In this document: one piece after another, positions 6,229 to 13,452 of the stretch
Layout of the letters: each line of letters opens with the position of its first letter
How positions within the stretch are numbered: position 1 is the first letter of the stretch
Assembly (NCBI GenBank): GCA_003531665.1
Contig: DQFC01000019.1
Location: 1 to 58,351, forward strand
From: Candidatus Collierbacteria bacterium
GTDB taxonomy: Bacteria; Patescibacteriota; Microgenomatia; UBA1400; MFAQ01
Direction: 5' to 3'
DNA: 58,351 bases
Position numbers and translations under genes: made by a program
The notes under the pieces: generated by a model
What the model saw: the letters and a program-made list of their open reading frames with translations, nothing else
Told to the model about the DNA's origin: nothing
Database searches by the model: none

Positions 6229-6789
6229 ATGATAGATGTAAACAAATTGAAGGTGGGTGTGACTTTTACCGAAGAGGAGGTCCCCTTTAGGGTCATGAAA
6301 TACGACTTTACCAAGATGGGTAGGGGAAATGCAACGATTAAGATAAAGGCAAAGAACTTATTAAATGGAGCAATTGTTACCAAGGGTTTCATCTCGGGGA
6401 ATATGGTGGAAGATATTTCTCTGGATAAGAAACACCTTCAGTATTTGTACAAAGACGATGAGAAGGGATATTTCATGGATCCGGTATCCTTTGATCAATT
6501 TGAGATTCCCTTGATGGTATTGGGTGACGATGTAAAGTATTTAATCGAAGGAGAAAAAGCTTGGGTGCTGTTTTGGGATGAAAAAATACTTGGCGTCGAA
6601 GTGCCTTCTTCAGTGATAATGAAAATTACAGAGAGTGAGCCTGGTGCCAGAGGAAACACTGTGAGCAATGTGCTGAAGCCGGCTAAGACGGCTTCGGGTC
6701 TCACCGTGATGGTGCCGCTGTTCATCAACCCGGGTGACACGATTAAGATCAATACCGAGTCTGGAGAATATACAGGAAGAGCAAATTAA
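6229..6789 (+). CDS. efp: Translation elongation factor P
   Basis: 186 residues with the three-domain EF-P layout: a KOW-like N-domain (1-65), a central OB domain (about 66-130) and a C-terminal OB domain (about 131-186, with Gly-Asp-Thr-Ile-Lys-Ile-Asn-Thr-Glu-Ser-Gly-Glu-Tyr near the end). It relieves ribosome stalling at proline runs. The loop that usually reads Lys-Pro-Gly-Lys-Gly reads Lys-Met-Gly-Arg-Gly, with Arg at residue 32 where many bacteria have a modified Lys. TAAAAT ends six bases before the ATG, so the mRNA is leaderless. It is a single-gene unit. Confidence 0.93.
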   Translation: MIDVNKLKVGVTFTEEEVPFRVMKYDFTKMGRGNATIKIKAKNLLNGAIVTKGFISGNMVEDISLDKKHLQYLYKDDEKGYFMDPVSFDQFEIPLMVLGDDVKYLIEGEKAWVLFWDEKILGVEVPSSVIMKITESEPGARGNTVSNVLKPAKTASGLTVMVPLFINPGDTIKINTESGEYTGRAN

Positions 6790-6801
6790 TTTTACGGAGG
6801 C

Positions 6802-7248
6802 TTATTTTAGAAGGAGGATAAGTAGCAAAACCAAAACTTGTGGAAGAAGCCCCCAGAATTTATTGGGTGTAGAGCGGTGCGACCAGGTGTGGAAGGCAGC
6901 AAACTTTCTGATCAGGAACCCACGATGATTTAGAAATAGGTAGGGGAACTCTAAAAAGTCAGGAACTAGGCTGAAAAACCAACCCATCCACGGTCGCCAA
7001 TCAAAAGGGCGTCCAATTTGGAAGAAAAGATAGACAATCAAAATTGAAAGTGGAAAATCGAAAAACAATTCTTGCAAAAAGGCGGTTTGTCTTCTTTTCT
7101 TCTTGCTGGTTAGGCCTTGACCTACATCCCAGTGGGGGATACGATCTTCGATGAAATGAGAAATGATGATGAGAGGAATACTAATGTACGGGTTTGGAAT
7201 CTTTGAGGCGATCAGGGCGCCGGTTGGTCCGTGGGCAATCGAAAGCAT
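6802..7248 (-). CDS. Membrane-bound metal-dependent hydrolase-like protein
   Basis: 148 residues. The N-terminus has His-Gly-Pro-Thr-Gly-Ala and then His-Phe-Ile-Glu-Asp-Arg-Ile-Pro-His-Trp-Asp (about 31-41), a His/Asp set resembling YdjM/DUF457-type inner-membrane hydrolases. Three or four membrane segments are likely, with a late His-Thr-Trp-Ser-His-Arg near 120. The substrate is unknown. It is divergent from the gene at 7275; the two share one palindromic -10 (7258-7265) and have equal nine-base spacings to their start codons. Confidence 0.55.
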   Translation of the reverse strand: MLSIAHGPTGALIASKIPNPYISIPLIIISHFIEDRIPHWDVGQGLTSKKKRRQTAFLQELFFDFPLSILIVYLFFQIGRPFDWRPWMGWFFSLVPDFLEFPYLFLNHRGFLIRKFAAFHTWSHRSTPNKFWGLLPQVLVLLLILLLK

Positions 7249-7257
7249 GTGATTTTT

Positions 7258-7265
7258 AGTATACT
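7258..7265. promoter_or_regulatory. Shared palindromic -10 (AGTATACT) for divergent genes
   Basis: AGTATACT is its own reverse complement, so TATACT is present on both strands. The ATG at 7275 (plus) and the ATG at 7248 (minus) are each nine bases from their TATACT. Only one polymerase can occupy the site at a time. Confidence 0.6.
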
Positions 7266-7274
7266 CTATCTAAT

Positions 7275-8012
7275 ATGAATGATGCTATTTACAGAATAGG
7301 AAATATCTCAATATACGGGTTTGGGTTGTTGGCAACCATCTCTTTTCTATGGGGTTCCTTTGTTTTTTTCAAGAAGGCCATCGATTCCCATTTTGAGGAG
7401 TTTCACGTATTGGATGGCATCGTGATGTCGGCTTTCTGGGCTTTTATAGTGGGAAGATTATCGTTCGTGATGTTAAATATAACGACTTTTTGGGATCATC
7501 TTCCGAGAATTTTTTTGTTTTCCAATTTTCCGGGAATTGATAAGTGGGGAGTAATTTTGGGAGCATATTTGGGGATATTTTGGACGGCCAGAAGAGTTCG
7601 GGCTAAGTTTATGGACTGGTTCGATCTGGCTTCGTTAGGGATTTTAGCCGGCACTGCTGTATTTTTTGCCGGTTTGGCTTGCCTGGCTTATTCTTGGCAA
7701 TATGGTTTATTCGCATGCGCGTATCTATTGGTATTTATACTTGCATGGAACGCTGAAGATAAGTATCGAACGTTTGGCTGGTACAAAAGTAATAAAACTT
7801 CATCCAGATCAGGTTTGATTACGGGTCTTACGATATCCACGTGGGGATTGCTATCTTTGGTCGAGACATTGTTGGTGTTCAGACAGTTTTCAATAGGCAG
7901 CAATTTGTGGAGCGTCTTCTTGTTTGTGGGAGGAATAGTTTTGGTGTATATTAGGTCTGGCAGGACAGCGACGGAGGATATTAAAATAATTTTTAAACAT
8001 GGAAGAAAATAA
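7275..8012 (+). CDS. Lgt-like (prolipoprotein diacylglyceryl transferase) membrane protein
   Basis: 245 residues with about seven membrane segments. The start (Ile-Gly-Asn-Ile-Ser-Ile-Tyr-Gly-Phe-Gly-Leu-Leu) matches the Lgt N-terminus, and Gly-Val-Ile-Leu-Gly-Ala-Tyr-Leu-Gly near 97 matches the Gly-rich central helix. The Lgt signature Gly-Arg-x-Gly-Asn-Phe with its essential Arg is not visible, so activity is doubtful. It overlaps the zinc-finger gene by 14 bases and is followed by an LspA-like gene, which fits a lipoprotein-processing locus. It may be a divergent Lgt or a paralogue with another role. Confidence 0.6.
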   Translation: MNDAIYRIGNISIYGFGLLATISFLWGSFVFFKKAIDSHFEEFHVLDGIVMSAFWAFIVGRLSFVMLNITTFWDHLPRIFLFSNFPGIDKWGVILGAYLGIFWTARRVRAKFMDWFDLASLGILAGTAVFFAGLACLAYSWQYGLFACAYLLVFILAWNAEDKYRTFGWYKSNKTSSRSGLITGLTISTWGLLSLVETLLVFRQFSIGSNLWSVFLFVGGIVLVYIRSGRTATEDIKIIFKHGRK

Positions 8013-8382
8013 ATCAATCAAATTTCCCATATCTGTACTAAGGCCACTGATTTCTTATTTAAAGGGTGAGAAAAAGAGACTCAAAGAGACCAAGAAGGAG
8101 CTCAAAAAGATAGACCCGTTTGTCGTGGGGAATAGAGACGACGACAATTCGGTTGATTCTGATGTGGCTGAAAACGTGGAGCACGATAGATCTTTTGCCA
8201 TGAGAACTCAGATCAGTAAATCCATTATTGCCATTAGAAAGACGCTGACGAGAATTAAGTTGGGGAAGTACGGAATCTGTGCAAATTGTAAAAAGATGAT
8301 TGATACAGATAGGTTGGCCGTAAATCCTACGGCAGAGTATTGCATGTCGTGTGAGAGGGAGATGGAGAAGAAGCTGGGGTGA
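7999..8382 (+). CDS. DksA/TraR-type C4 zinc-finger protein
   Basis: 127 residues: a charged coiled-coil region (about 15-85) and then a C-terminal four-cysteine finger, Cys-Ala-Asn-Cys near 94-97 and Cys-Met-Ser-Cys near 115-118. DksA-family proteins insert the coiled coil into RNA polymerase and alter initiation. The Asp-x-x-Asp-Ala tip of DksA is not obvious, so the exact role is uncertain. Start codons are shared tightly: the gene begins inside the Lgt-like gene and its TGA overlaps the GTG of the lspA-like gene by four bases. Confidence 0.8.
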   Translation: MEENKSIKFPISVLRPLISYLKGEKKRLKETKKELKKIDPFVVGNRDDDNSVDSDVAENVEHDRSFAMRTQISKSIIAIRKTLTRIKLGKYGICANCKKMIDTDRLAVNPTAEYCMSCEREMEKKLG

Positions 8383-8795
8383 GAATAAGATCTCAGGTCT
8401 CAGATTTCAGATCTCAGATTGGAATTGCAATGTTCTTGGTGCTGTTGGATTTGTTTTTGCAAAGCTATTTTCGTGGTAGGGGAATGGGAATGATTAATCA
8501 AGGTGTATCCTTTGGGCTTTTGCCCCGGCTTGGAACGACGGTTGCTGTTATTGTTTATATCGTTTTTGTTTTTGCTTATTTTCGGTTCAAAACTATGAGG
8601 GGTAATCTGGGCTTACTACCTTTAATATTTGGAGGGATGGGAAACCTAATACCTCGGTTGCTTTGGGGAGGTGTATGGGATTATCTTTATCTGCCGGTCA
8701 TGCCTTTTTGGTTCAACATTTCTGACGTAATGATCACGATCGGCGTTGTTTTGTATTTAATTTCAAATACTCTCATACCTGCCCGCAGATGCTAG
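8379..8795 (+). CDS. lspA: LspA-like signal peptidase II
   Basis: 138 residues with four membrane segments. The conserved Asn-Gln-Gly-Val-Ser-Phe-Gly, the Gly-Asn-Leu-Ile-Pro-Arg and both catalytic aspartates are present: Asp in Val-Trp-Asp-Tyr-Leu (about 107) and Asp in Phe-Asn-Ile-Ser-Asp (about 121). The usual Asp of Asn-x-x-Asp-Arg is Pro here. The GTG start overlaps the previous stop as GTGA. Residues 2-14 are encoded by a gatctcag-type repeat, and the last residues plus the TAG stop lie within a palindromic element. An internal ATG at 8430 could be an older start. It probably cleaves lipoprotein signal peptides. Confidence 0.75.
   Translation: MRIRSQVSDFRSQIGIAMFLVLLDLFLQSYFRGRGMGMINQGVSFGLLPRLGTTVAVIVYIVFVFAYFRFKTMRGNLGLLPLIFGGMGNLIPRLLWGGVWDYLYLPVMPFWFNISDVMITIGVVLYLISNTLIPARRC
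8387..8417 (+). repeat. gatctcag-type short repeat, copy 1
   Basis: Tandem units based on AGATCTCAG / GTCTCAGATTTCAG. The related copy is at 14279-14309. This copy is read in frame as the N-terminus of the lspA-like protein. Confidence 0.65.
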
Positions 8796-8820
8796 AGCAT
8801 CAGCTCTTGCAGGCGGGTAT
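8775..8820. repeat. Palindromic element (CTGCCCGC...GCAGGCGGG family), copy at lspA 3' end
   Basis: Outer ATACC...GGTAT, then CCCGC...GCGGG, and an inner hairpin GATGCT/AGCATC. The lspA-like frame ends inside it at TAG, and its right end forms the first half of the TATACT -10 of the next gene. Confidence 0.75.
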
Positions 8821-8831
8821 ACTTATGGGTA

Positions 8832-9578
8832 ATGGAGATTCCAATTCTATACGAAGATAAGGACACTTTGGTTATAAATAAGCCGGTTGATTTGGTGGTA
8901 AATAGGGCACGGTCGATAAAAGGAATGACGGTTCAAGATTGGGTGGAGGAACGAGGGTGGTATGAGAGAACTCTAGAGCTCAAGAACGCAAGAACTCAAG
9001 ATATTGAAGATTTGTATAGACAGAGGAGTGGGATTTGTCATAGGCTCGACAAAGAAACTAGCGGGTGCCTAATGATCGCAAAACATCCCGAAGCCCTCTC
9101 ATATTATTTGGATTTATTTAAGAATAGAAAAATAATTAAAACTTACTTAGCCTTAGTTCATGGTAGGGTAGATCCGGATCAGGGGGAGACGATTTTGCCA
9201 CTTAAGCGAAGTCTGTACGACCGAGAAAAGTGGCAAGTACACTATGAAGGAAAAAGGGCGGTTACGGCTTGGAAAGTTGAGAAAAGATTTAATTATCCTG
9301 GTCATGAACATTGGAAAGACTCACTTACTTTACTTAAGCTCAACTTAAAGACAGGGAGAACCCATCAGATAAGAGTGCACATGTCTTTTTTGGGGTGGCC
9401 AATTTTTTCGGATTACAAATATTTGAACCGAAAGTTTTCTAGAGCAGATAGGGAGCACCTTTCTCATCATTTTCTCCACGCTAGTAGTATTGAATTCAAT
9501 TCTTATGGGGGTAAGAAGATCTCAATCGAAGCGCCCTTGCCTATGGATTGTGAGAAATTCTTATCGTCACTGACGTAG
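8832..9578 (+). CDS. RluA-family 23S rRNA/tRNA pseudouridine synthase
   Basis: 248 residues. The catalytic motif Cys-His-Arg-Leu-Asp-Lys-Glu-Thr-Ser-Gly is at about 69-78 with the essential Asp. Downstream are Lys-Thr-Tyr-Leu-Ala-Leu-Val-His-Gly near 105 and the Lys-Thr-Gly-Arg-Thr-His-Gln-Ile-Arg-Val-His motif near 175. It turns uridine into pseudouridine in structured RNA; the site cannot be assigned. There is no S4 domain. TATACT ends eight bases before the ATG, so it is transcribed separately from lspA although only 36 bases away. Confidence 0.9.
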   Translation: MEIPILYEDKDTLVINKPVDLVVNRARSIKGMTVQDWVEERGWYERTLELKNARTQDIEDLYRQRSGICHRLDKETSGCLMIAKHPEALSYYLDLFKNRKIIKTYLALVHGRVDPDQGETILPLKRSLYDREKWQVHYEGKRAVTAWKVEKRFNYPGHEHWKDSLTLLKLNLKTGRTHQIRVHMSFLGWPIFSDYKYLNRKFSRADREHLSHHFLHASSIEFNSYGGKKISIEAPLPMDCEKFLSSLT

Positions 9579-9594
9579 AATGTTAGAATGATTT

Positions 9595-11274
9595 ATGGAT
9601 GTTTTTTTAATGAATTTGATGGTGGTTTTTTCGACGGCAGTGATTCTTGGAATTGCCTTCCGTTTGTTTAAGCTACCCTCTATCGTTGGTCAAGTGCTGG
9701 CCGGCTTTTTGGTAGGACTTACCGGTATTATTGGAAACTCAAGCTTGGATTTTATGAGATTACTGTCAACTTTAGGTATCACCCTACTTCTTTTTTTGGT
9801 CGGCTTGGAACTGAACTGGCGTGAATTAAAACATGTGGGGAGTGCGGTTGTCAAAATATTTTTATGCCAGACCATATTCTTGATTGCATTATTTTATTTT
9901 TTCTCCATATCCATCCTAGGTTTTCAGCCCTTGAACTCTTTTGTGTTAGCAATTGCATTATCCTTCAGCAGTACGATCGTAGTTATTAAGATCCTGTCCG
10001 AAAAGAGAGATTTGGGGAGTTTTTCCGGAAAGTTAACATTGGGTTTGCTTTTGCTCCAGGATTTTCTAGCGATCATTCTCTTGGTGCTCATACCCGGGCT
10101 ACAGAACGGCTTCGATCTTTCCGGCCTGTCTGTTTTAGGGATGAAACTGCTGATTTTATTATTGGTAATCAACGTGGCCGGACACCTAATTGTAGGAGTG
10201 ATAATGAAATACTTGATCCGCTCGACTGAAGACTTGATCCTATTTAGCCTGCTATGGTTTTTTGTGTGTTTGTATTTTTCTGTTCAAATTCTAGGTTTGA
10301 GTGCGGAAATCGGTGGTTTATTGGCCGGAGTTTCATTGTCGAGTGGTTGGGCCCATTACCAGATTGTAAGTAAAGTAAAAACGTTGCGCGATATCTTTTT
10401 GACACTCTTTTTTGTCCTTTTGGGTTTGGAGGTGGGTTCAAGCGCGGTAAATTGGTCTTTGGTCTTTCAAATCACCACCTTGGCAATATTCGGCAAGTTT
10501 GGAGTTACCCAGATAAGCTGTTTCCTGGCTGGTTTGAAGCGCAAAATTTCTTTTGCCGTAAGTCTAAATATGACACAGTTATCGGAGTTTTCGCTTATTG
10601 TCATGTCGATCGGTTTTTCCAAGGGCTATTGGGGAAATGAAATTGTTTCTGCGGTTACAGTGGCTGGACTATTATCGATGGTATTATCGACATTATTGAT
10701 GTTGGGAACTTCCTCGATCTACCGATTTATTGCCAAAGTATTTCCATCAGTATTCAAAGCGACAGAAAGAGATTCCCGTGTGGCGGGACTTAAAGATCAC
10801 GTGATCCTCATGGGTGGCGACCGGACCGGCAGAAGTATTTTGGCGTCTTTGAAAAAGAACGGTGAAAAGGTACTAATTGTAGACTTTAACCCGGATGTGG
10901 TAAAAAACCTGCAAAATAGGGGAGAGTTGGCTATTTTTTCGGATGCATCCGATCCCGATGTGTTGGAACTCACAAACTTATCTGCGGCAAAAATGGTTAT
11001 TTCTACAGTAAAAGATATTGATGATTCCATGGCGCTTCTTTCATTGCTAAAACAAAAGGGGATCACCGTCCCCACCATCGTAGATGCGGAGTCGGCTACC
11101 CAGGCATCCGAGCTTTATAAGGCGGGAGCAAGTTATGTGATCTTTCCTCATTTTGTAAGCGGACTACATCTTGGACTGGTGATGAAAAAATTTGGGAAAG
11201 ATACCGACACCTTGAAAAAATACAAACTTCGGCAAAACGAAACATTAAAGGAGATCTATGAAGGAGAGTTCTAA
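9595..11274 (+). CDS. Kef-type (CPA2) monovalent cation/proton antiporter with RCK domain
   Basis: 559 residues. About twelve membrane helices fill residues 1-385, beginning with the family pattern Leu-Pro-Ser-Ile-Val-Gly-Gln-Val-Leu-Ala-Gly and with charged membrane residues in the Gly-Leu-Glu-Leu-Asn-Trp-Arg-Glu region. A cytoplasmic TrkA-N/RCK domain starts near 401 (His-Val-Ile-Leu-Met-Gly-Gly-Asp-Arg-Thr-Gly-Arg), a Rossmann motif that likely binds a nucleotide and gates transport. It exchanges K+ or Na+ for protons. TAGAAT ends five bases before the ATG. The 3' end overlaps the next gene by 17 bases. Confidence 0.9.
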   Translation: MDVFLMNLMVVFSTAVILGIAFRLFKLPSIVGQVLAGFLVGLTGIIGNSSLDFMRLLSTLGITLLLFLVGLELNWRELKHVGSAVVKIFLCQTIFLIALFYFFSISILGFQPLNSFVLAIALSFSSTIVVIKILSEKRDLGSFSGKLTLGLLLLQDFLAIILLVLIPGLQNGFDLSGLSVLGMKLLILLLVINVAGHLIVGVIMKYLIRSTEDLILFSLLWFFVCLYFSVQILGLSAEIGGLLAGVSLSSGWAHYQIVSKVKTLRDIFLTLFFVLLGLEVGSSAVNWSLVFQITTLAIFGKFGVTQISCFLAGLKRKISFAVSLNMTQLSEFSLIVMSIGFSKGYWGNEIVSAVTVAGLLSMVLSTLLMLGTSSIYRFIAKVFPSVFKATERDSRVAGLKDHVILMGGDRTGRSILASLKKNGEKVLIVDFNPDVVKNLQNRGELAIFSDASDPDVLELTNLSAAKMVISTVKDIDDSMALLSLLKQKGITVPTIVDAESATQASELYKAGASYVIFPHFVSGLHLGLVMKKFGKDTDTLKKYKLRQNETLKEIYEGEF

Positions 11275-12139
11275 AAGAAGGCAGATCGAGATTGTGGGGA
11301 TTGTTTTTTTGATGATGATTTTGGGCTTAGTAGTAACTCGTGTTCTGAGCGAGGGGATTTTTTCCAATAAACTTGGAATAAATTTGGCGGTTGTGGGAAA
11401 CCGTGGCAGCGCCTTGTTAGTTCTTCGGCCCGATGAAGATATTTTAGGGTGGGTCAATCTTCCGGAGAAATTGAAAATCAAAATTTATAATTCTCAGGCA
11501 CAGTATCCGATAGGTTCACTTTGGGATTATGGCGTGTCGGAGAAACACCCATATGAAATTTTTGAGAAATCCCTTGGACTGTCAATGGGTGTTGCGGTGT
11601 CCAGAACCATCAAAGTGCCTGGTGAGGTATCGGTTGAAGAAGTGTTGGCAAGTTTGCACAAAATCAACTTAAGAACTAATTTAAGCGTTAGAGATAGATT
11701 TCTGATCCGTAAATATTTGGATGATGCAGTTTCATCGAAGAAAGTATTAGAAATGGACATTCCCAATAATGCGATGGAAAAAATTACGGAGCCGGATGGC
11801 AAAGAGTTTCTAGTCTTCAATAGTATCATTTCATTGTGGACAAAAAATAAGTTTTTATTAGAGTCAATTTTGAATGAAAATTGTGATGCGACAATAAATA
11901 ATTTGTCAGGATTGTCAGGGTTGGGTACCTTAGTGTCAAGACAAATGGAAGCTGCCGGAATTAGAGTGGTTGAGGTAAAAACGGATCCAACCCAAGACCT
12001 TTCGGGAAATGGATGTATTTTTGTTTCGTGGGGATCTTATCCAAATACAGAAAAATTCTTATTACAACAACTTAATTGTGAACAGCGCCAACCAAATATA
12101 GAATCAGATAACAGGGGAGTCGAGCTCTGGCTAAAGTAA
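11258..12139 (+). CDS. Membrane-anchored protein with LytR C-terminal-like domain
   Basis: 293 residues: a basic start, one membrane helix (about 12-32), then an extracellular part. The final 80 residues (Asn-Asn-Leu-Ser-Gly-Leu-Ser-Gly-Leu-Gly ... Ala-Gly-Ile-Arg-Val-Val) resemble the small alpha/beta domain found after LytR-CpsA-Psr proteins. The catalytic LCP domain itself is not present. The middle region (about 45-200) is not recognised, although Ala-Val-Val-Gly-Asn-Arg-Gly and Val-Asn-Leu-Pro are suggestive of an LCP-like remnant. It overlaps the antiporter gene and is probably cotranscribed. A role in the cell wall is a guess. Confidence 0.5.
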   Translation: MKESSKRRQIEIVGIVFLMMILGLVVTRVLSEGIFSNKLGINLAVVGNRGSALLVLRPDEDILGWVNLPEKLKIKIYNSQAQYPIGSLWDYGVSEKHPYEIFEKSLGLSMGVAVSRTIKVPGEVSVEEVLASLHKINLRTNLSVRDRFLIRKYLDDAVSSKKVLEMDIPNNAMEKITEPDGKEFLVFNSIISLWTKNKFLLESILNENCDATINNLSGLSGLGTLVSRQMEAAGIRVVEVKTDPTQDLSGNGCIFVSWGSYPNTEKFLLQQLNCEQRQPNIESDNRGVELWLK

Positions 12140-12143
12140 AGTA

Positions 12144-12848
12144 TTAAGCTTCATCACCCAAAAGGGGGTCGTAGATTTCTAAGGGTGGAGTTTCACTTGA
12201 TTCTCCGGCAGACAGTGAAGGTAGATGCTCTTTGTCATCCAGAGGGAAGGAGGGAATTCCTCTGAGTCGTTTGGATGATTTTGCTTCCAGAATAAAGACT
12301 TGAGGACTTTTTGCGTTCACCGATTTCATGATAGTTTTGTATTTATATCCGGCGTTGATCAACTTCATCAAACGGTGCGAGAGATTGTCCGGTAAATAAC
12401 CAATGAAATCTTTATCTCTGGTAACCTTTACCTTGTGTTTAGAGAGAGATAGCTCCACAGGCTCACCGATATTGAGGGTTGAAAAAATCTTGGGTTCTCC
12501 TTGGCTGACAAGGGGAACGACTTTTGACTTTCCCGGTTCTTCGATAAAGCTTACGGTTTGAAAATAAGGGTTGGCAAGTCCTTGTTTTTTGTTTGCCTTT
12601 AGGCGCATTAAATTATTTTTGGCAATTTGGTTGTGTGGATCGATTGCGAGAACTTTTTCAAAGCTGGCCATGGCCTTTTTGTTCTCTTTGTTCATTGAAT
12701 AGGCAATACCTAGGCGATTTAGAGTGGGAAGGTCGTCTGGAGTTAGTTCAAGAATTTTTTCGTTAAGAGAGATTGCCTCGTCCCATTTTTTGGCGATTGC
12801 AGATTTAATAGATTCTTGTTGTAAATCGTTTACATTGTCATTGTTCAT
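12144..12848 (-). CDS. TPR-repeat protein, function unknown
   Basis: 234 residues. Two to three tetratricopeptide repeats occupy about 8-85 (Ala-Lys-Lys-Trp-Asp-Glu-Ala-Ile, then Leu-Gly-Ile-Ala-Tyr). The C-terminal part (about 115-200) has a beta-rich pattern with Lys-Val-Thr-Arg-Asp-Lys-Asp-Phe-Ile-Gly-Tyr-Leu-Pro, and the tail is acidic. It is cytoplasmic because no signal is seen. The C-terminal domain may bind a ligand or nucleic acid, but I do not recognise it. It converges on the LytR-like gene with a four-base gap. TATCAT lies eight bases before the ATG. Confidence 0.7.
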   Translation of the reverse strand: MNNDNVNDLQQESIKSAIAKKWDEAISLNEKILELTPDDLPTLNRLGIAYSMNKENKKAMASFEKVLAIDPHNQIAKNNLMRLKANKKQGLANPYFQTVSFIEEPGKSKVVPLVSQGEPKIFSTLNIGEPVELSLSKHKVKVTRDKDFIGYLPDNLSHRLMKLINAGYKYKTIMKSVNAKSPQVFILEAKSSKRLRGIPSFPLDDKEHLPSLSAGESSETPPLEIYDPLLGDEA

Positions 12849-12925
12849 GCTGAGAAATGATAATGAGTTTAATGTCCCTTGTCAAGTTGTTTTGGGTGCC
12901 TCCAGCTGTTAAAATTCTAGATAAT

Positions 12926-13450
12926 ATGTCAGGGCATTCAAAATGGTCGACGATAAAACATCAAAAGGCAATCGAAGATAGCAAGAGAAGTTCTGTTTTT
13001 ACTAAAATTGCGAAAAAGATCCATATAGCCGTTAAAAAAGGAGGCTCCGGTGATGTTGATAGTAATCCGTATTTACGTGCCTGTGTTGATGAGGCCAGAT
13101 CGGTAAATATGCCCAGGGAAAATATACAAAGAGCAATTGACAAGGCTTCCGGTGTAGGTTCCGACTCTGTGGTAGAAGAGGTGGTATATGAAGCATATGG
13201 CCCGTATGGAGTGGGTATTTTGATTACTGCCGTTACGGATAACAGAAACCGGACTTCCGGTGAAGTGAAAAGTGTTTTGGATAAACATAGCGCTAAGTTG
13301 GGAGGACCGGGGTCGGTCTCTTATATGAAATCTATTTCTCCACTCCCGAAAGTTAGTGTCTATGAATCTGACAAGAAACAAATAACCAACCTTATCGATC
13401 TATTATCTGAGCTAGATGATGTGGTTGAGGTATGGAGTAATTTAGATTAA
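12926..13450 (+). CDS. YebC/PmpR-family protein, short form
   Basis: 174 residues from ATG at 12926, which gives the family N-terminus Met-Ser-Gly-His-Ser-Lys-Trp. The first two thirds are conserved, including Ala-Tyr-Gly-Pro-Tyr-Gly-Val and the Gly-Gly-Pro-Gly-Ser-Val-Ser-Tyr turn. Family members are about 240 residues; here the protein jumps from that turn almost directly to the final Leu-Asp-Asp-Val-Val-Glu-Val-Trp-Ser-Asn. About 60 residues of the usual third domain are missing. YebC proteins act as translation factors for difficult peptide bonds or as regulators. TAAAAT lies ten bases before the ATG. A frame beginning at 12857 exists but lacks conservation. Confidence 0.88.
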   Translation: MSGHSKWSTIKHQKAIEDSKRSSVFTKIAKKIHIAVKKGGSGDVDSNPYLRACVDEARSVNMPRENIQRAIDKASGVGSDSVVEEVVYEAYGPYGVGILITAVTDNRNRTSGEVKSVLDKHSAKLGGPGSVSYMKSISPLPKVSVYESDKKQITNLIDLLSELDDVVEVWSNLD

Positions 13451-13452
13451 GC

